Counted from the first letter of the stretch, positions 15,869 to 25,116 are shown. The stretch is 64,000 nucleotides of DNA from Pseudomonas fragi (GCF_900105835.1 NZ_LT629783.1:558001-622000), one strand, 5' to 3'. The notes: generated by a model from the sequence alone, not told the origin. A program made the numbers and translations.

Positions 15869-17613
15869 AGTCCTTTTTACAGCTGCTGGGCGACGACGCG
15901 CCGGTGTTTTATCGTTATCTGCGCCTGGCCGTGGTCTATGGCTTGCTCAGCGGTTTGACCCTGACCACCCTGGTGCCGGTGCTGGGGCGTCTGCTTACTG
16001 GTGATATGCGTGGTGCGGCACTCTGGCTGGCACTGATGCTGACCGGCATGCTCGCCTGCTGGGCCGGGCGGCGCCGCGTGGAAAGGGCAGGCGTGGCCGT
16101 GGGCGTGGTCATTTTGCAAGGCGCCCGCCATCGTATCGGTGACCATGTGGCAGGCTTGCCCCTGGGCTGGTTTACCGCGCAAAACACCCGCCAGTTGGGC
16201 CATGTGATTACCCAGGGCATGATGGCCCTGGCCCAGTTGCCGGCGCATGTATTCACCCCGGTGATCACCGGGGCGGTGACGCCATTGGTGATCGTTGTTG
16301 CGCTCTGGCTGCTGAACTGGCCAATGGGCCTGATTGCACTGCTGGGGCTGGTGGTTTTGACCGCGGCCTTATGGCTCAGCGCGCGCCTGGGACGGCGCAG
16401 CGACCGGGCTTTCCAGGGGCAATTTGCCGAGGCCAGCCAGCGCATGGTCGAGTTTGCCCAGGCCCAGTCGGTGTTGCGCGCGTTCAACGGCGCAGGCGCC
16501 AGTACCCGGTTGCTCGAACAAGCCATCGAGCGCCAGCGTCAGTCTGGCTTGCGGCTGATCGTACAATCGTCACTCTCGGTGGTGCTCAATGCCTGGGTGG
16601 TGCAGGCGATCTTTGCTGCGCTGCTGGTGGCCGCAGCCCTGTGGCTCAGCCCGCGGCTGGGCCTGGAGGTGCAGGGGGCGTCAGTGGTTGCCGTGATCGT
16701 TGCGCTGGTCCTGAGCAGTCGCTACATCGAGCCGCTGCTGGACGTGGCCAGCTATGCCGAGATCCTGCGCAGCGCCTGCGGCCAGCTTGCGGCCGTGCAG
16801 AGCCTGTTCGCCGCCCAGCCCCTGGTGCAACCGCAACAGCCGCAGCAACCGGCGGATGCTTCGATCGAGTTGCGCAGCCTCGGCATGCGCTATGCCCCCG
16901 ACCAGCCCGAAGTGCTGCAGGGCATCAGCCTGCGTATCGAGCCGGGCAGCATGACCGCGTTGATTGGCGCCTCCGGTTCGGGCAAGACCACCCTGGTACG
17001 GATGATTGCGCGGTTTTATGACCCAAGCCAGGGCTGCGTACTGATCGGCGGGGTGGATGTGCGGCAGATGACCAGCACTCAACTGGCCGCTCAGATCAGC
17101 CAGATCTTCCAGGACAGTTATCTGTTCCAGGGCAGCATTGCCGACAATATTCGCCTGGGCAAACCCGCCGCCAGTGACGCCGAACTCCTTGACGCAGTGC
17201 AGCAAGCCGGAGTCAGCGAACTGATCGAGCGTTTGCCGCAGGGGCTTGATACCCAGGTCGGCGAGGGCGGGGCGCGGCTGTCGGGTGGCGAGCGTCAGCG
17301 TATCGGTATTGCGCGTGCGCTGATCAAGGATGCACCCATCCTGTTGGTGGACGAGGCCACGGCCGCGCTGGATGCCGACAACCAGCAACTGATCGCCCAG
17401 ACCCTGGCCAGGCTGCGCGGGCGCCGCACCCTGGTGGTGATTGCGCACCAACTGTCGACGATTGCTATGGCCGATCAGATCGTGGTGCTCGACCAAGGCC
17501 GGGTTGTCGAGCAGGGAGCGCCGGCGGCATTGCTGGCCGGCGCAGGGCGTTATGCCCATTTCCTGGCGCAGCGCCGGGTGGCCAAGGGCTGGCGTATCGG
17601 CGGGCAAGCCTGA
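15862..17613 (+). CDS. ABC half-transporter (permease-ATPase), YbtQ/IrtB-like
   Basis: A 583-residue second half-transporter. Membrane helices lie within residues 20-300, followed by an ATPase domain with Walker A 'GASGSGKTT' (from residue 369), Q-loop 'QISQIFQDSYLF', signature 'LSGGERQR' and Walker B 'ILLVDEAT'. The start ATG 15862 sits inside the previous stop region (ATGCTGA). It lies second in an operon whose later genes encode a classic siderophore importer, so it likely partners the preceding gene in Fe-siderophore transport. Direction of transport is not visible in the sequence. Confidence 0.88.
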   Translation: MLKSFLQLLGDDAPVFYRYLRLAVVYGLLSGLTLTTLVPVLGRLLTGDMRGAALWLALMLTGMLACWAGRRRVERAGVAVGVVILQGARHRIGDHVAGLPLGWFTAQNTRQLGHVITQGMMALAQLPAHVFTPVITGAVTPLVIVVALWLLNWPMGLIALLGLVVLTAALWLSARLGRRSDRAFQGQFAEASQRMVEFAQAQSVLRAFNGAGASTRLLEQAIERQRQSGLRLIVQSSLSVVLNAWVVQAIFAALLVAAALWLSPRLGLEVQGASVVAVIVALVLSSRYIEPLLDVASYAEILRSACGQLAAVQSLFAAQPLVQPQQPQQPADASIELRSLGMRYAPDQPEVLQGISLRIEPGSMTALIGASGSGKTTLVRMIARFYDPSQGCVLIGGVDVRQMTSTQLAAQISQIFQDSYLFQGSIADNIRLGKPAASDAELLDAVQQAGVSELIERLPQGLDTQVGEGGARLSGGERQRIGIARALIKDAPILLVDEATAALDADNQQLIAQTLARLRGRRTLVVIAHQLSTIAMADQIVVLDQGRVVEQGAPAALLAGAGRYAHFLAQRRVAKGWRIGGQA

Positions 17614-18536
17614 TGCGTGCAGGCGGGTTGGCCGTATTTGCCTTGCTTTGCGTGACCTCGTTGCTGGTGGGGGCGCGGCAACTGGAGTGGTCGGGGGATG
17701 CCTGGCTGACCTTGACTGCCAGTCGCCTGCCACGCCTGGCCGCACTGGTGCTCACTGGCGTTGGCCTGTCGGTGTGCGGGGTGATCTTGCAGCATCTTGT
17801 GCGCAACAAGTTTGTCGAGCCGGCCACCTCGGGCGGCCTGGATGCCGCCAAGCTTGGCATCCTGTTGTCGCTGGCCCTGGTGCCCGCTGCCAGCGTGCCG
17901 GTACGCATGCTGTTTGCGCTGGTAGTCTGCTTCGCCGCGGGGTTGGTGTTTGTGCTGCTGATTCGCCGCATCCAGTTCAAGAGCACGGTGCTGGTGCCGG
18001 TCATCGGCCTGATGTATGGCGGCGTCTTGAGTGCCATCGCCGAGTTCTACGCATATCGCCACAACATCATGCAAAGCATGCAGGGCTGGCTGCTGGGGGA
18101 CTTCTCCCGGGTGGTGCAGGGCAGTTACGAAATCATCTACCTGATCTTGCCGATCGTTGCGCTGACCTACCTGTATGCACACCGTTTCACCCTGGTCGGC
18201 ATGGGTGAGGGCATGGCCACCAGCCTGGGTCTGAACTATCCGGCCACCGTGGCGCTGGGCCTGCTGCTGGTGGCGGTCACGGTGTCGGCCACGGTGATCA
18301 GCGTGGGCGCGATCCCCTTTGTCGGGCTGGTGATTCCCAATCTGGTGGCGTTGCGTTACGGCGACAACCTGGGGCGTACATTGCCCATCGTGGCGCTGAG
18401 CGGGGCCAGCCTGCTGCTGGCCTGCGATATTCTCGGGCGCGTCCTGATCTACCCGTTCGAGGTGCCGATTGGCCTGACCGCAGGCAGCGTGGGTGGCGTG
18501 CTGTTTCTCGCGCTGATCATCTGGAGGCAGCGATGA
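17613..18536 (+). CDS. FecCD-family Fe-siderophore permease 1
   Basis: A 307-residue inner-membrane permease with eight to nine hydrophobic helices. It has the FecCD signatures 'RLPRLAALVLTGVGLSVCGVILQHLVRNKFVEP' and 'GAIPFVGLVIPNLVALRYG', the cytoplasmic coupling helix that meets the ATPase. 'NKFVEPATSG' suggests the FatD/VctD/YclN subgroup (catecholate, petrobactin, anguibactin). Its start overlaps the upstream stop by one base, and it overlaps the second permease by four. Confidence 0.9.
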   Translation: MRAGGLAVFALLCVTSLLVGARQLEWSGDAWLTLTASRLPRLAALVLTGVGLSVCGVILQHLVRNKFVEPATSGGLDAAKLGILLSLALVPAASVPVRMLFALVVCFAAGLVFVLLIRRIQFKSTVLVPVIGLMYGGVLSAIAEFYAYRHNIMQSMQGWLLGDFSRVVQGSYEIIYLILPIVALTYLYAHRFTLVGMGEGMATSLGLNYPATVALGLLLVAVTVSATVISVGAIPFVGLVIPNLVALRYGDNLGRTLPIVALSGASLLLACDILGRVLIYPFEVPIGLTAGSVGGVLFLALIIWRQR

Positions 18537-19483
18537 GGCGCCTGCAACCCCGACTGGCCGTGTGGGGCACCGTTACGCTGCTGGCACTGGTGTTTGTGTT
18601 TCTGGGCGCAGGCATGGACGTTGAGTATGTGATCCCCAGGCGGCTGACCCGGCTGGGGGCGATGGTCATCGGTGGCGTGTGCATCGCCTGGTCGTCAATC
18701 ACCTTCCAGACCCTGACCGGCAACCGCATCCTGACGCCGGCGATCATGGGCTACGAGGCCGTGTACCTGTTGTTACAGGCCTTGCTGGTGTTGTTTCTTG
18801 GCACCAGCAGCGTGGTGTTGCTCGGCATCCACGGCAACTTCCTGCTGTCTGTGGTGGTGATGCTGGCCTATTCATGGGGGATCCACCGCTGGCTGTTCCG
18901 GGACGGCAACAGCAACGTGTACACCCTGCTGCTGGTCGGGCTGGTGCTGACTCTGGTGATCAGCACGTTTACCCAGTTTGTCCAGCTCAAGGTCAGCCCC
19001 GGTGAGTTTTCGGTACTGCAGAGCTTCAGCCTGGCCTCGTTCAATCGGGTGCAAACGCCGCAATTGTTGTATGGCGCGCTGGTGGTGGCAGCAGTCGCCC
19101 TGGTGGGGCGCAAGAGCCTGGCCACCCTCGACGTGCTGTCGCTGGGCCGTGACCAGGCGATATCCCTGGGGGTCGATTATCGGCACAGCGTGCGCCTGCA
19201 CCTGGCCCTGATCGCGGCCCTGGTTGCGGTATCGACCAGCCTGCTGGGGCCAACGGCCTTTATGGGTATTTTCGTTGCCAATAGCACCTATGCCCTGGCC
19301 CGCACGTTCAGGCACCGGGTCACGCTGGCGCTGGGCAGTGCGGTTGCCATCGGCCTGTTTATCGCCGCCCAGCTGCTGGTCGAGCATGTTTTCAACTACA
19401 CAACCACGGTCGGCATCCTGATCAATCTGCTGTGTGGCGGATATTTCCTGGTGCTGATGGTGCGTACCCGAGGAGCGCCATGA
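18533..19483 (+). CDS. FecCD-family Fe-siderophore permease 2
   Basis: A 316-residue partner permease. 'RRLTRLGAMVIGGVCIAWSSITFQTLTGNRILTPAIMG' is the N-terminal family signature and 'LLGPTAFMGIFVANSTYALAR' the coupling region. It resembles FatC/YclO. About nine hydrophobic helices are visible. With permease 1 it forms the membrane channel. It overlaps both neighbours by four bases (ATGA), so the four importer genes are translationally coupled. Confidence 0.9.
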   Translation: MRRLQPRLAVWGTVTLLALVFVFLGAGMDVEYVIPRRLTRLGAMVIGGVCIAWSSITFQTLTGNRILTPAIMGYEAVYLLLQALLVLFLGTSSVVLLGIHGNFLLSVVVMLAYSWGIHRWLFRDGNSNVYTLLLVGLVLTLVISTFTQFVQLKVSPGEFSVLQSFSLASFNRVQTPQLLYGALVVAAVALVGRKSLATLDVLSLGRDQAISLGVDYRHSVRLHLALIAALVAVSTSLLGPTAFMGIFVANSTYALARTFRHRVTLALGSAVAIGLFIAAQLLVEHVFNYTTTVGILINLLCGGYFLVLMVRTRGAP

Positions 19484-20241
19484 TCACCGTTCACAACCTG
19501 CACAAGGCCTATGGCAGCAAAACCGTTTTGCGAGGTGTTGATGCCCGCTTTGCGGGGCAACGCCTGACCTCGCTGATCGGCCCCAATGGCGCGGGCAAAA
19601 CCACGCTGCTGATGATGATTGCCCGGCTGATGCAACCCTGCGTCGGTACCGTTTGCCTCGAGGGGCGAACGGTGGCGGGCATTCCCGTGGGCGAATACGC
19701 CCGGCGTGTCGCCACGTTGCGCCAGTCGCCGGACTTCAACCTGCGCCTGACCGTACAGGAGCTGGTCGCCTTCGGGCGCTTCCCCTACAGCCGGGGCGCC
19801 CTGACCCGCGAGGACCACCAGGTGATCGACGAAGCCATCGCCTTTTTGTCGCTGCAGCCGCTGCGCCATGCCTACCTCGACGAACTCAGCGGCGGGCAAC
19901 GGCAAATGGCGTTTCTGGCCATGACCATCGCCCAGCAGACCGACTACCTGCTGCTCGACGAACCCCTCAACAACCTCGATATCAAGCACGCCGTGCAGAT
20001 TATGCGGGCGCTGCGCCGGCTGTGTGACGAGCACGGGCGCACGGTAATTCTGGTGGTGCATGACATCAACTTTGCCGCCAGCTACAGCGACCATATCGTC
20101 GCCATGAAAGCGGGGGCAGTGCAGTGCGCCGGCAGCGTGGACGAGGTGATTACCGAAGCGCGGCTGGGTGAACTGTACGGGCTGGACTTCGACATCAGCC
20201 AGGGCCCGCGCGGGCGTTTGTGCAACTACTTCAACCCCTAA
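19480..20241 (+). CDS. Fe-siderophore ABC importer ATPase
   Basis: A 253-residue ATPase of FepC/FecE type. It has Walker A 'GPNGAGKTT' (34-42), Q-loop 'TLRQSPDFNLRLTV', signature 'LSGGQRQMAFLAM', Walker B 'YLLLDEPLNNLD' and H-switch 'VVHDINFA'. ATG 19480 overlaps the permease stop as ATGA. 'FGRFPYSRGALTREDHQ' is typical for the petrobactin/vibriobactin group (YclP, VctC). It powers uptake through the two FecCD permeases. Confidence 0.93.
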   Translation: MITVHNLHKAYGSKTVLRGVDARFAGQRLTSLIGPNGAGKTTLLMMIARLMQPCVGTVCLEGRTVAGIPVGEYARRVATLRQSPDFNLRLTVQELVAFGRFPYSRGALTREDHQVIDEAIAFLSLQPLRHAYLDELSGGQRQMAFLAMTIAQQTDYLLLDEPLNNLDIKHAVQIMRALRRLCDEHGRTVILVVHDINFAASYSDHIVAMKAGAVQCAGSVDEVITEARLGELYGLDFDISQGPRGRLCNYFNP

Positions 20242-21248
20242 TGAGAACGGCAATGACCTTCCATCACATATATCGCCTCAGGCCGCTGGTCCTGTTGATT
20301 GCCGCCACGCTGGCGGTGCAAGGGTGCAATGACAGCAGCGGCGAAATACCCCGCCCAGCCACCCGCGCACCGGCAGAGCAGGGAGGGTACGCAGCGGTTC
20401 GGGTGCAGCACCAACTGGGCACCACCCTGATCGAGCATGTGCCACAACGGGTGGTTGCGCTGGACATGAATGAGGTCGACTTTCTTGATCAGTTGGGCGT
20501 GCCCGTGGCGGGCATGCCCAAGGATTTTGTCCCGCACTTTCTTGCCCGCTACAAGGATGCGCCGGGTGTTGAGGACCTGGGGGCCATCGTGCAACCCAAC
20601 CTGGAGCGGGTACATGGCGCACGGCCGGACCTGATCCTGATCACCTCGCTGCAGGCCAGCCACTATGGCGAACTGAGCGAGATGGCGCCGACCCTGCACT
20701 TCGATGTCGATTATCGCGACAGCGAGGCGCGGCATATCGACGTTATCCGGGCTCACCTGCTGACCCTGGGGCAAGTGTTTGGCAAGCAGGCGCTGGCGCA
20801 GCAAAAAGTGGCCGAACTGGATGCCAAGGTGGAGCAGGCCAGGGCCATTACCCGGGAGCGCCCTGAAAAAGCCCTGGTGGTGTTGCACAACAACGGCGCC
20901 TACAGCGCTTTCGGCGTTCACTCGCGTTACGGCTTTGTCTTCAACGACCTCGGGGTAAAACCCGCCGGGCCGTCGACTGCAACCGGTCTGCATGGCCAGC
21001 CGGTGTCCAGTGAATTTATCCAGCAGGCCAACCCCGACATTATCTATGTGGTGGACCGCACCGCCGTGATGGAGGGCCGCCCGGTCATGGATGCCCGGAG
21101 TATGGGCAACCCACTGTTGCGCCAGACCAATGCCTGGAAAAACGGCCGGGTGATCTTTGTCGATGCCCAGGCCTGGTACGTCACCGGGGCCAGCCCGACC
21201 TCCTTGAAACTGCTGATCGACGACGTGCTCAAGGGCTATCAGGGCTAA
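20241..21248 (+). CDS. Siderophore-binding lipoprotein (FatB/YclQ/CeuE-like)
   Basis: A 335-residue periplasmic binding protein anchored as a lipoprotein. The signal is 'LVLLIAATLAVQGCNDSS' with the lipid cysteine near residue 29. The mature part shows the two-lobed siderophore-binding fold: 'PQRVVALDMNEVDFLDQLGVPVAGMPKDF', 'GAIVQPNLERVHGARPDLILI' and 'VVLHNNGAYSAFGVHSRYGFVFNDLGVKP'. The last pattern is characteristic of the YclQ/FatB/CeuE group that binds catecholate or mixed siderophores. The start shares one base with the ATPase stop (TAATG). Confidence 0.9.
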   Translation: MRTAMTFHHIYRLRPLVLLIAATLAVQGCNDSSGEIPRPATRAPAEQGGYAAVRVQHQLGTTLIEHVPQRVVALDMNEVDFLDQLGVPVAGMPKDFVPHFLARYKDAPGVEDLGAIVQPNLERVHGARPDLILITSLQASHYGELSEMAPTLHFDVDYRDSEARHIDVIRAHLLTLGQVFGKQALAQQKVAELDAKVEQARAITRERPEKALVVLHNNGAYSAFGVHSRYGFVFNDLGVKPAGPSTATGLHGQPVSSEFIQQANPDIIYVVDRTAVMEGRPVMDARSMGNPLLRQTNAWKNGRVIFVDAQAWYVTGASPTSLKLLIDDVLKGYQG

Positions 21249-21283
21249 GGCAGGGCAGGCCCGGGCCAGGCTTTTTATTGAGG

Positions 21284-21302
21284 TTTAACGATTCTCATTA
21301 GT
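21284..21302 (+). promoter_or_regulatory. Candidate Fur box before the TonB receptor
   Basis: The 19 bases centred on GATTCTCATTA match the classical Fur consensus at about 12 of 19 positions when aligned by eye. They lie 60 bases upstream of the receptor start in the only sizeable gap (113 bases) of the operon, suggesting a separate iron-repressed promoter for the receptor. Confidence 0.6.
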
Positions 21303-21361
21303 TTCATTTCTAGCATTCTGATTCATATAAAAAACAATCTCTCAACCAACGGAGTCCTCGC

Positions 21362-23575
21362 GTGAGCAAACGCCCTCTACATCCTCGCATTGCGCCACCC
21401 TGCGCAGTTTTTGCCTTGAGCCGCACCGCTAAAGCCGTGCAGACCGTGCTCCTGGGCCTGACCCTGGGCATGACAGGGCTGACAGCCTGTGCCGAGAGTT
21501 TGGCCGAAGAAGAACACGGCGACGTCTCAACCCTGCCCGCAACCCTGGTCGAGGGCGACATGGCCGGGCCTGCCGGTTTGCCCCCCAGTTACGCGGGTGA
21601 TCAAGTGGCCTATGGCAGCCGGGTGGGCCTGCTGGGCAACAAGGACTTTATGGAAACGCCGTTCAGTACCATCAGCTACACGGAAAAATACATTGCCGAT
21701 CGCCAGGCCCAGAACATTACCCAGGTGATTGCCGCCACCGACCCTGCAGTGTTCAGCAACGGCCTGACCGGCACCTTCAGCGAGAACTACTCGATCCGCG
21801 GCTTCGCCAGCAGTATCAGCGATGTGAGCATCGGCGGCCTGTATGGCGTGGCGCCTTACTACCGGATCTCGCCAGAAATGTACGAGCGCATCGAAGTGCT
21901 CAAGGGCCCGTCGGCCCTGCTCAATGGCATGCCGCCGGGCGGCTCGGTGGGCGGCAGCGTCAACCTGGTGCCCAAGCGGGCAGGGGATGAGCCGTTGACC
22001 CGACTGACCGGTACCTATATGTCCGATGCGCAGTTCGGCGGGCATGTGGACGTCGGTCGGCGTTTTGGCGATGACAACCAGTTCGGTGTCCGTTTTAACG
22101 GGGTGTACCGCGAGGGTGACGGCGCGATCGACCATCAAAAGCCGAAAGCTGAGCTGACCTCGCTCGGCCTGGACTGGCGTGGCGAGCGTGTACGCCTGTC
22201 TGCTGACCTGTATGAAGCCGAAGATCGTGTGCGCGGTCAGAACCGTGGCATTAACCTGGGCCCAGGCGTGGCGGTGCCCAAACCGCCCAAGGCCGATACA
22301 CTGCTCAACCCTGACTGGGCCTATGTGCAGACAACGGACCGGGGGGCCATCATCCGCGGTGAGTACGACCTGACCGACAGCCTGATGGCCTATGCCGCCT
22401 ACGGCATGAGCCAGACTCACTACGAATACAGCGGCACGATGTTGGCGACGGTATTCAACGATGCGGGTGACTTTGAGACCAAGATGGGCCAATTGAAAAT
22501 GGACCTGGAAAAAACCTCCGGGGAGATGGGCGTGCGGGGGCATTTGCAAACGGGTGCGATCAAGCACCAATGGACCCTGAATGCCACCCACTATGGCGAT
22601 ACGCAAAAGGACTACGGGCGCAGAAATGTGCCGGGGGCCGAGTGGGTCACCAATATTTACAACCCGGTGTGGGGCCCGGCGGCGGCCAGGGACTTTCCTT
22701 ATATTGCCCACTCCGAAACCCGTCTGACCAGCTACGGCCTGGCAGACACCCTGTCGATCCTTGATGATCGGGTGCAGCTGACCCTTGGCTTGCGCCGCCA
22801 GCAAGTGCGCACCGACACCTTTAACGTCAAAACCGGCGCACGCAACGTCCCGGGGTATGACGAGGCGGCCAATACACCGGCGGCGGCATTGCTGGTCAAG
22901 GTCACTGACCAGGTCTCGCTGTATGCCAACTACATCGAAGGACTGAGCAAGGGCGCCACTGCGCCGATGACGGCAGAGAATGCCGGGGATGTGTTTGCAC
23001 CCTACAAGTCCAAGCAGAAGGAGGTCGGGGTCAAGGTGGACCTGGGCGAGTTCACCCACACCTTGAGCCTGTACCAGATCGAGCGCCCCAACAGTTACAC
23101 CGACCCGGTCAGCAACATCTTCTCCTTTGGTGGCGAGCAGCGTAACCGTGGTGTCGAGTGGAGCTTTTTCGGCTCGCCGCTGCAGGATGTGCGCCTGATG
23201 GGCGGTGTGGCCCATGTCGACCCCAAGATCACCGCCGGGGACCACAAGGGCAAGACGGCCACCGGCCTGCCCAAGCTGCAAGGCAAATTGGGGGTGGAGT
23301 GGGACACACCGCTGGTACACGGCCTGACATTGACCGCCAATGCCACCTCGGTGTCCTGGCAGTACATAGATACCAACAATACCCAGTCGATTCCGGGGTA
23401 TACCGTCTATGACCTGGGCAGCCGCTACGCCACCCAGGTGGCCAGCCGTGCGCTGACCTTGCGCGCCAGCGTGACCAACGTGGCCAACAAGGCCTATTGG
23501 GGCACGCCGCTGCTGTCGAGCCTGGGCCTTGGTGCGCCGCGTACCGTTGAGCTGTCTGCGACAGTGGACTTCTAA
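21362..23575 (+). CDS. TonB-dependent siderophore receptor
   Basis: A 737-residue outer-membrane receptor starting at GTG 21362 with GGAG nine bases upstream. A long signal segment (cleavage near 'TACA-ES', residue 44) is followed by the plug ('QNITQVIAATDPAVFSNGLTGTFSENYSIRGFASS' and 'MYERIEVLKGPSALLNGMPPGGSVGGSVNLVPKRA'). The 22-strand barrel follows, ending in 'RTVELSATVDF' with the C-terminal phenylalanine needed for assembly. There is no N-terminal signalling domain, so no FecIR-type cascade is expected. It completes the siderophore operon. The ligand is unknown; the FatB/YclQ-like importer upstream hints at a catecholate or petrobactin-like compound. Confidence 0.93.
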   Translation: MSKRPLHPRIAPPCAVFALSRTAKAVQTVLLGLTLGMTGLTACAESLAEEEHGDVSTLPATLVEGDMAGPAGLPPSYAGDQVAYGSRVGLLGNKDFMETPFSTISYTEKYIADRQAQNITQVIAATDPAVFSNGLTGTFSENYSIRGFASSISDVSIGGLYGVAPYYRISPEMYERIEVLKGPSALLNGMPPGGSVGGSVNLVPKRAGDEPLTRLTGTYMSDAQFGGHVDVGRRFGDDNQFGVRFNGVYREGDGAIDHQKPKAELTSLGLDWRGERVRLSADLYEAEDRVRGQNRGINLGPGVAVPKPPKADTLLNPDWAYVQTTDRGAIIRGEYDLTDSLMAYAAYGMSQTHYEYSGTMLATVFNDAGDFETKMGQLKMDLEKTSGEMGVRGHLQTGAIKHQWTLNATHYGDTQKDYGRRNVPGAEWVTNIYNPVWGPAAARDFPYIAHSETRLTSYGLADTLSILDDRVQLTLGLRRQQVRTDTFNVKTGARNVPGYDEAANTPAAALLVKVTDQVSLYANYIEGLSKGATAPMTAENAGDVFAPYKSKQKEVGVKVDLGEFTHTLSLYQIERPNSYTDPVSNIFSFGGEQRNRGVEWSFFGSPLQDVRLMGGVAHVDPKITAGDHKGKTATGLPKLQGKLGVEWDTPLVHGLTLTANATSVSWQYIDTNNTQSIPGYTVYDLGSRYATQVASRALTLRASVTNVANKAYWGTPLLSSLGLGAPRTVELSATVDF

Positions 23576-23583
23576 AAAGAAGT

Positions 23584-23622
23584 ACCCCCGGCTGCTGGCA
23601 GTGAACGGCCAGAAGCCGGGTG
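23584..23622 (-). terminator. Terminator between convergent receptor and lipoprotein genes
   Basis: CCCGGCT-x-CTGGC pairs with GCCAG-x-AGCCGGG around an 8-base loop. On the minus strand it is followed by a CTTCTTTTT tract, so it best fits the lipoprotein gene, but it may serve both directions. Confidence 0.65.
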
Positions 23623-23642
23623 TCGCGGGTGATCCTGAACCG

Positions 23643-24305
23643 TCAGCCGCGGTGTCCAGCGCTGCCTTTACAGGCGGTGACGGTGGGATAAGGCCGACAC
23701 ACCAGCATCATTTTGTCCTTCGGTTCAAAGCCGTGATCCATCATGCAGCGTTGCGCCCGGGCTGTGCGCCCGATGTCGGCGACGTCCAGGTTCGACCCCA
23801 GCGGCCGTGGATAGCCGCAGGCATACATAACCGGCAGCGCTTCGCGATTATTGGCCACTTGCATCGAGAAGTGGCGGGGTGCGCCCACCTTGCGCCAGGT
23901 GACCTGCATGTCTTCATAACGGCCGGAATCAGGCTTGATCGGATAGAAGCCTTCATCGGCTTCAAACGGCAGGGCCTCGAGCTGGGACACGCTCAGCGCA
24001 TGGCCCATTCTTGCTTCGACGCAGGCCGGCGCATTGATCATGACTGCACAGAAATCAAAGCCGTCTTTACGGGTAAAACCCAGGCGCTGCATGCACTGAA
24101 ACTGCAGCACCCGTTCGTTTGTCGGATAACGGTTCATTGAGTGCCCTACGGGCTCGCCACATTCAGCCATCGCCGCCTGGACTCCCACGACGGTAGTGGA
24201 CGTGCGTTGCCACTGGGTGAATTCAGCGGGCGGCGGACAACCGGTCAGCAACAACACCGATGCGATCAGGGCCGGGAAGGTAATGATCTGGGCTTTGCGC
24301 AGCAT
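23643..24305 (-). CDS. Cysteine-rich lipoprotein with internal duplication
   Basis: A 220-residue lipoprotein: signal 'LIASVLLLTGCPPP' puts the lipid cysteine at residue 22. The mature protein contains at least eight cysteines and two related segments: 'ECGEP...QCMQRLGFTRKDGFDFC' (about 44-85) and 'ACGYP...RCMMDHGFEPKDKMMLVC' (about 160-210). This suggests an internal repeat stabilised by disulfides, hence a periplasmic location. ATG 24305 has AAGGA five bases upstream; an upstream extension of the frame has no signal logic. I do not recognise the family and no function is implied. Confidence 0.75.
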   Translation of the reverse strand: MLRKAQIITFPALIASVLLLTGCPPPAEFTQWQRTSTTVVGVQAAMAECGEPVGHSMNRYPTNERVLQFQCMQRLGFTRKDGFDFCAVMINAPACVEARMGHALSVSQLEALPFEADEGFYPIKPDSGRYEDMQVTWRKVGAPRHFSMQVANNREALPVMYACGYPRPLGSNLDVADIGRTARAQRCMMDHGFEPKDKMMLVCRPYPTVTACKGSAGHRG

Positions 24306-24532
24306 ATCGATCCTTGGAGGGGCATGCGCCTGACCGCGCAAAACCGCGAAGAGGGGCTCTATTTGATCCTGTGATTCCAGAATGTTTGGAATTATTTGTG
24401 GATTATCTTTTATTTGAACAGGCCTACAGTGATGGTCATTACTCGGCTGAAGCTGGCATGCCCCTGGCGCAGTCAATGTGCAGGCTAATGTCTGTGCAGT
24501 CCAGCCGACCCATCATCTACGAGGTCACTTGC

Positions 24533-25000
24533 ATGGATATCCAGCTCAAGGCACTGCTCGATCGTGAAGAAATCCGCACTCTCAGGACCCTTTACGCCCA
24601 CCATCTGGACAGCAACAACATCGCCGCACTCGACCAGGTGTTTTCGGCAGATGCCGTGGTGGAAGTCACCGTCGGCAAAATGCAGGGCATCGATGCCATA
24701 CGTGCCGGTCTGAATGATGCCTTTACCCTGTTTGATCGCGACCGCCAGGGCAGTTATCCGTTCCTGCATGCCATCGCCAACCACTGGGTGAAGCTGACCG
24801 GGCCGGATACGGCACAAGGTCGCTGCTACCTGATCGATTTCGAGACAGCCTCCAAGGCTGATCCCAATCCGTTGCTGCTGCTTGGGCTCTATGCCGACGA
24901 GTACCGGCGCATCGATGGCCAATGGCGCATCACCCATACCCGTCTCGAAGTGGTCTGGCCGCAACGCAACAGCAGCCGCGAACAATGCGCCTCCAGTTGA
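24533..25000 (+). CDS. SnoaL-like / NTF2-fold protein
   Basis: A 155-residue protein with the cone-shaped NTF2 fold pattern. 'DREEIRTLRTLYAHHLDSNNIAALDQVFSADAVVEV' is the standard opening helix pair. 'FPFLHAIANHWVKL'-like strands follow ('YPFLHAIANHWVKLTGPDTAQGRCYL'), and 'LGLYADEYRRIDGQWRITHTRLEVVW' is the classic C-terminal strand. Such proteins include hydratases, isomerases and dehydratases of small aromatic or steroid molecules; many have no known reaction. ATG 24533 follows GAGGT. The frame runs open upstream, but the family starts here. A strong terminator overlaps its stop, so it is monocistronic. Confidence 0.85.
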   Translation: MDIQLKALLDREEIRTLRTLYAHHLDSNNIAALDQVFSADAVVEVTVGKMQGIDAIRAGLNDAFTLFDRDRQGSYPFLHAIANHWVKLTGPDTAQGRCYLIDFETASKADPNPLLLLGLYADEYRRIDGQWRITHTRLEVVWPQRNSSREQCASS

Positions 25001-25011
25001 GGCGCATTTTT
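24984..25011 (+). terminator. Rho-independent terminator overlapping a stop codon
   Basis: AATGCGCCTC and GAGGCGCATT make a 10-bp perfect stem with a 5-base loop followed by T-rich TTTTTGTTTG. The loop and second arm contain the TGA of the SnoaL-like gene. Confidence 0.92.
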
Positions 25012-25116
25012 GTTTGAGCGGGGCCATCGCTGATGCGCCATTGATGCTTGCCCATTGCTGTATGATTTTGCGGATATGCAATCAGAAATTCCTACATTTC
25101 AGCTCTGGAAGCCATA

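Noticed and set aside
21240-21275. GC-rich palindrome after the siderophore-binding protein as a terminator
   Set aside because: The stem is short and the pairing irregular, although some T follows. I could not support it as a terminator, and the receptor gene may still be co-transcribed.
21527-23320. 597-codon open frame antisense to the TonB receptor
   Set aside because: The receptor has plug and barrel motifs throughout. The antisense product has no recognisable pattern.
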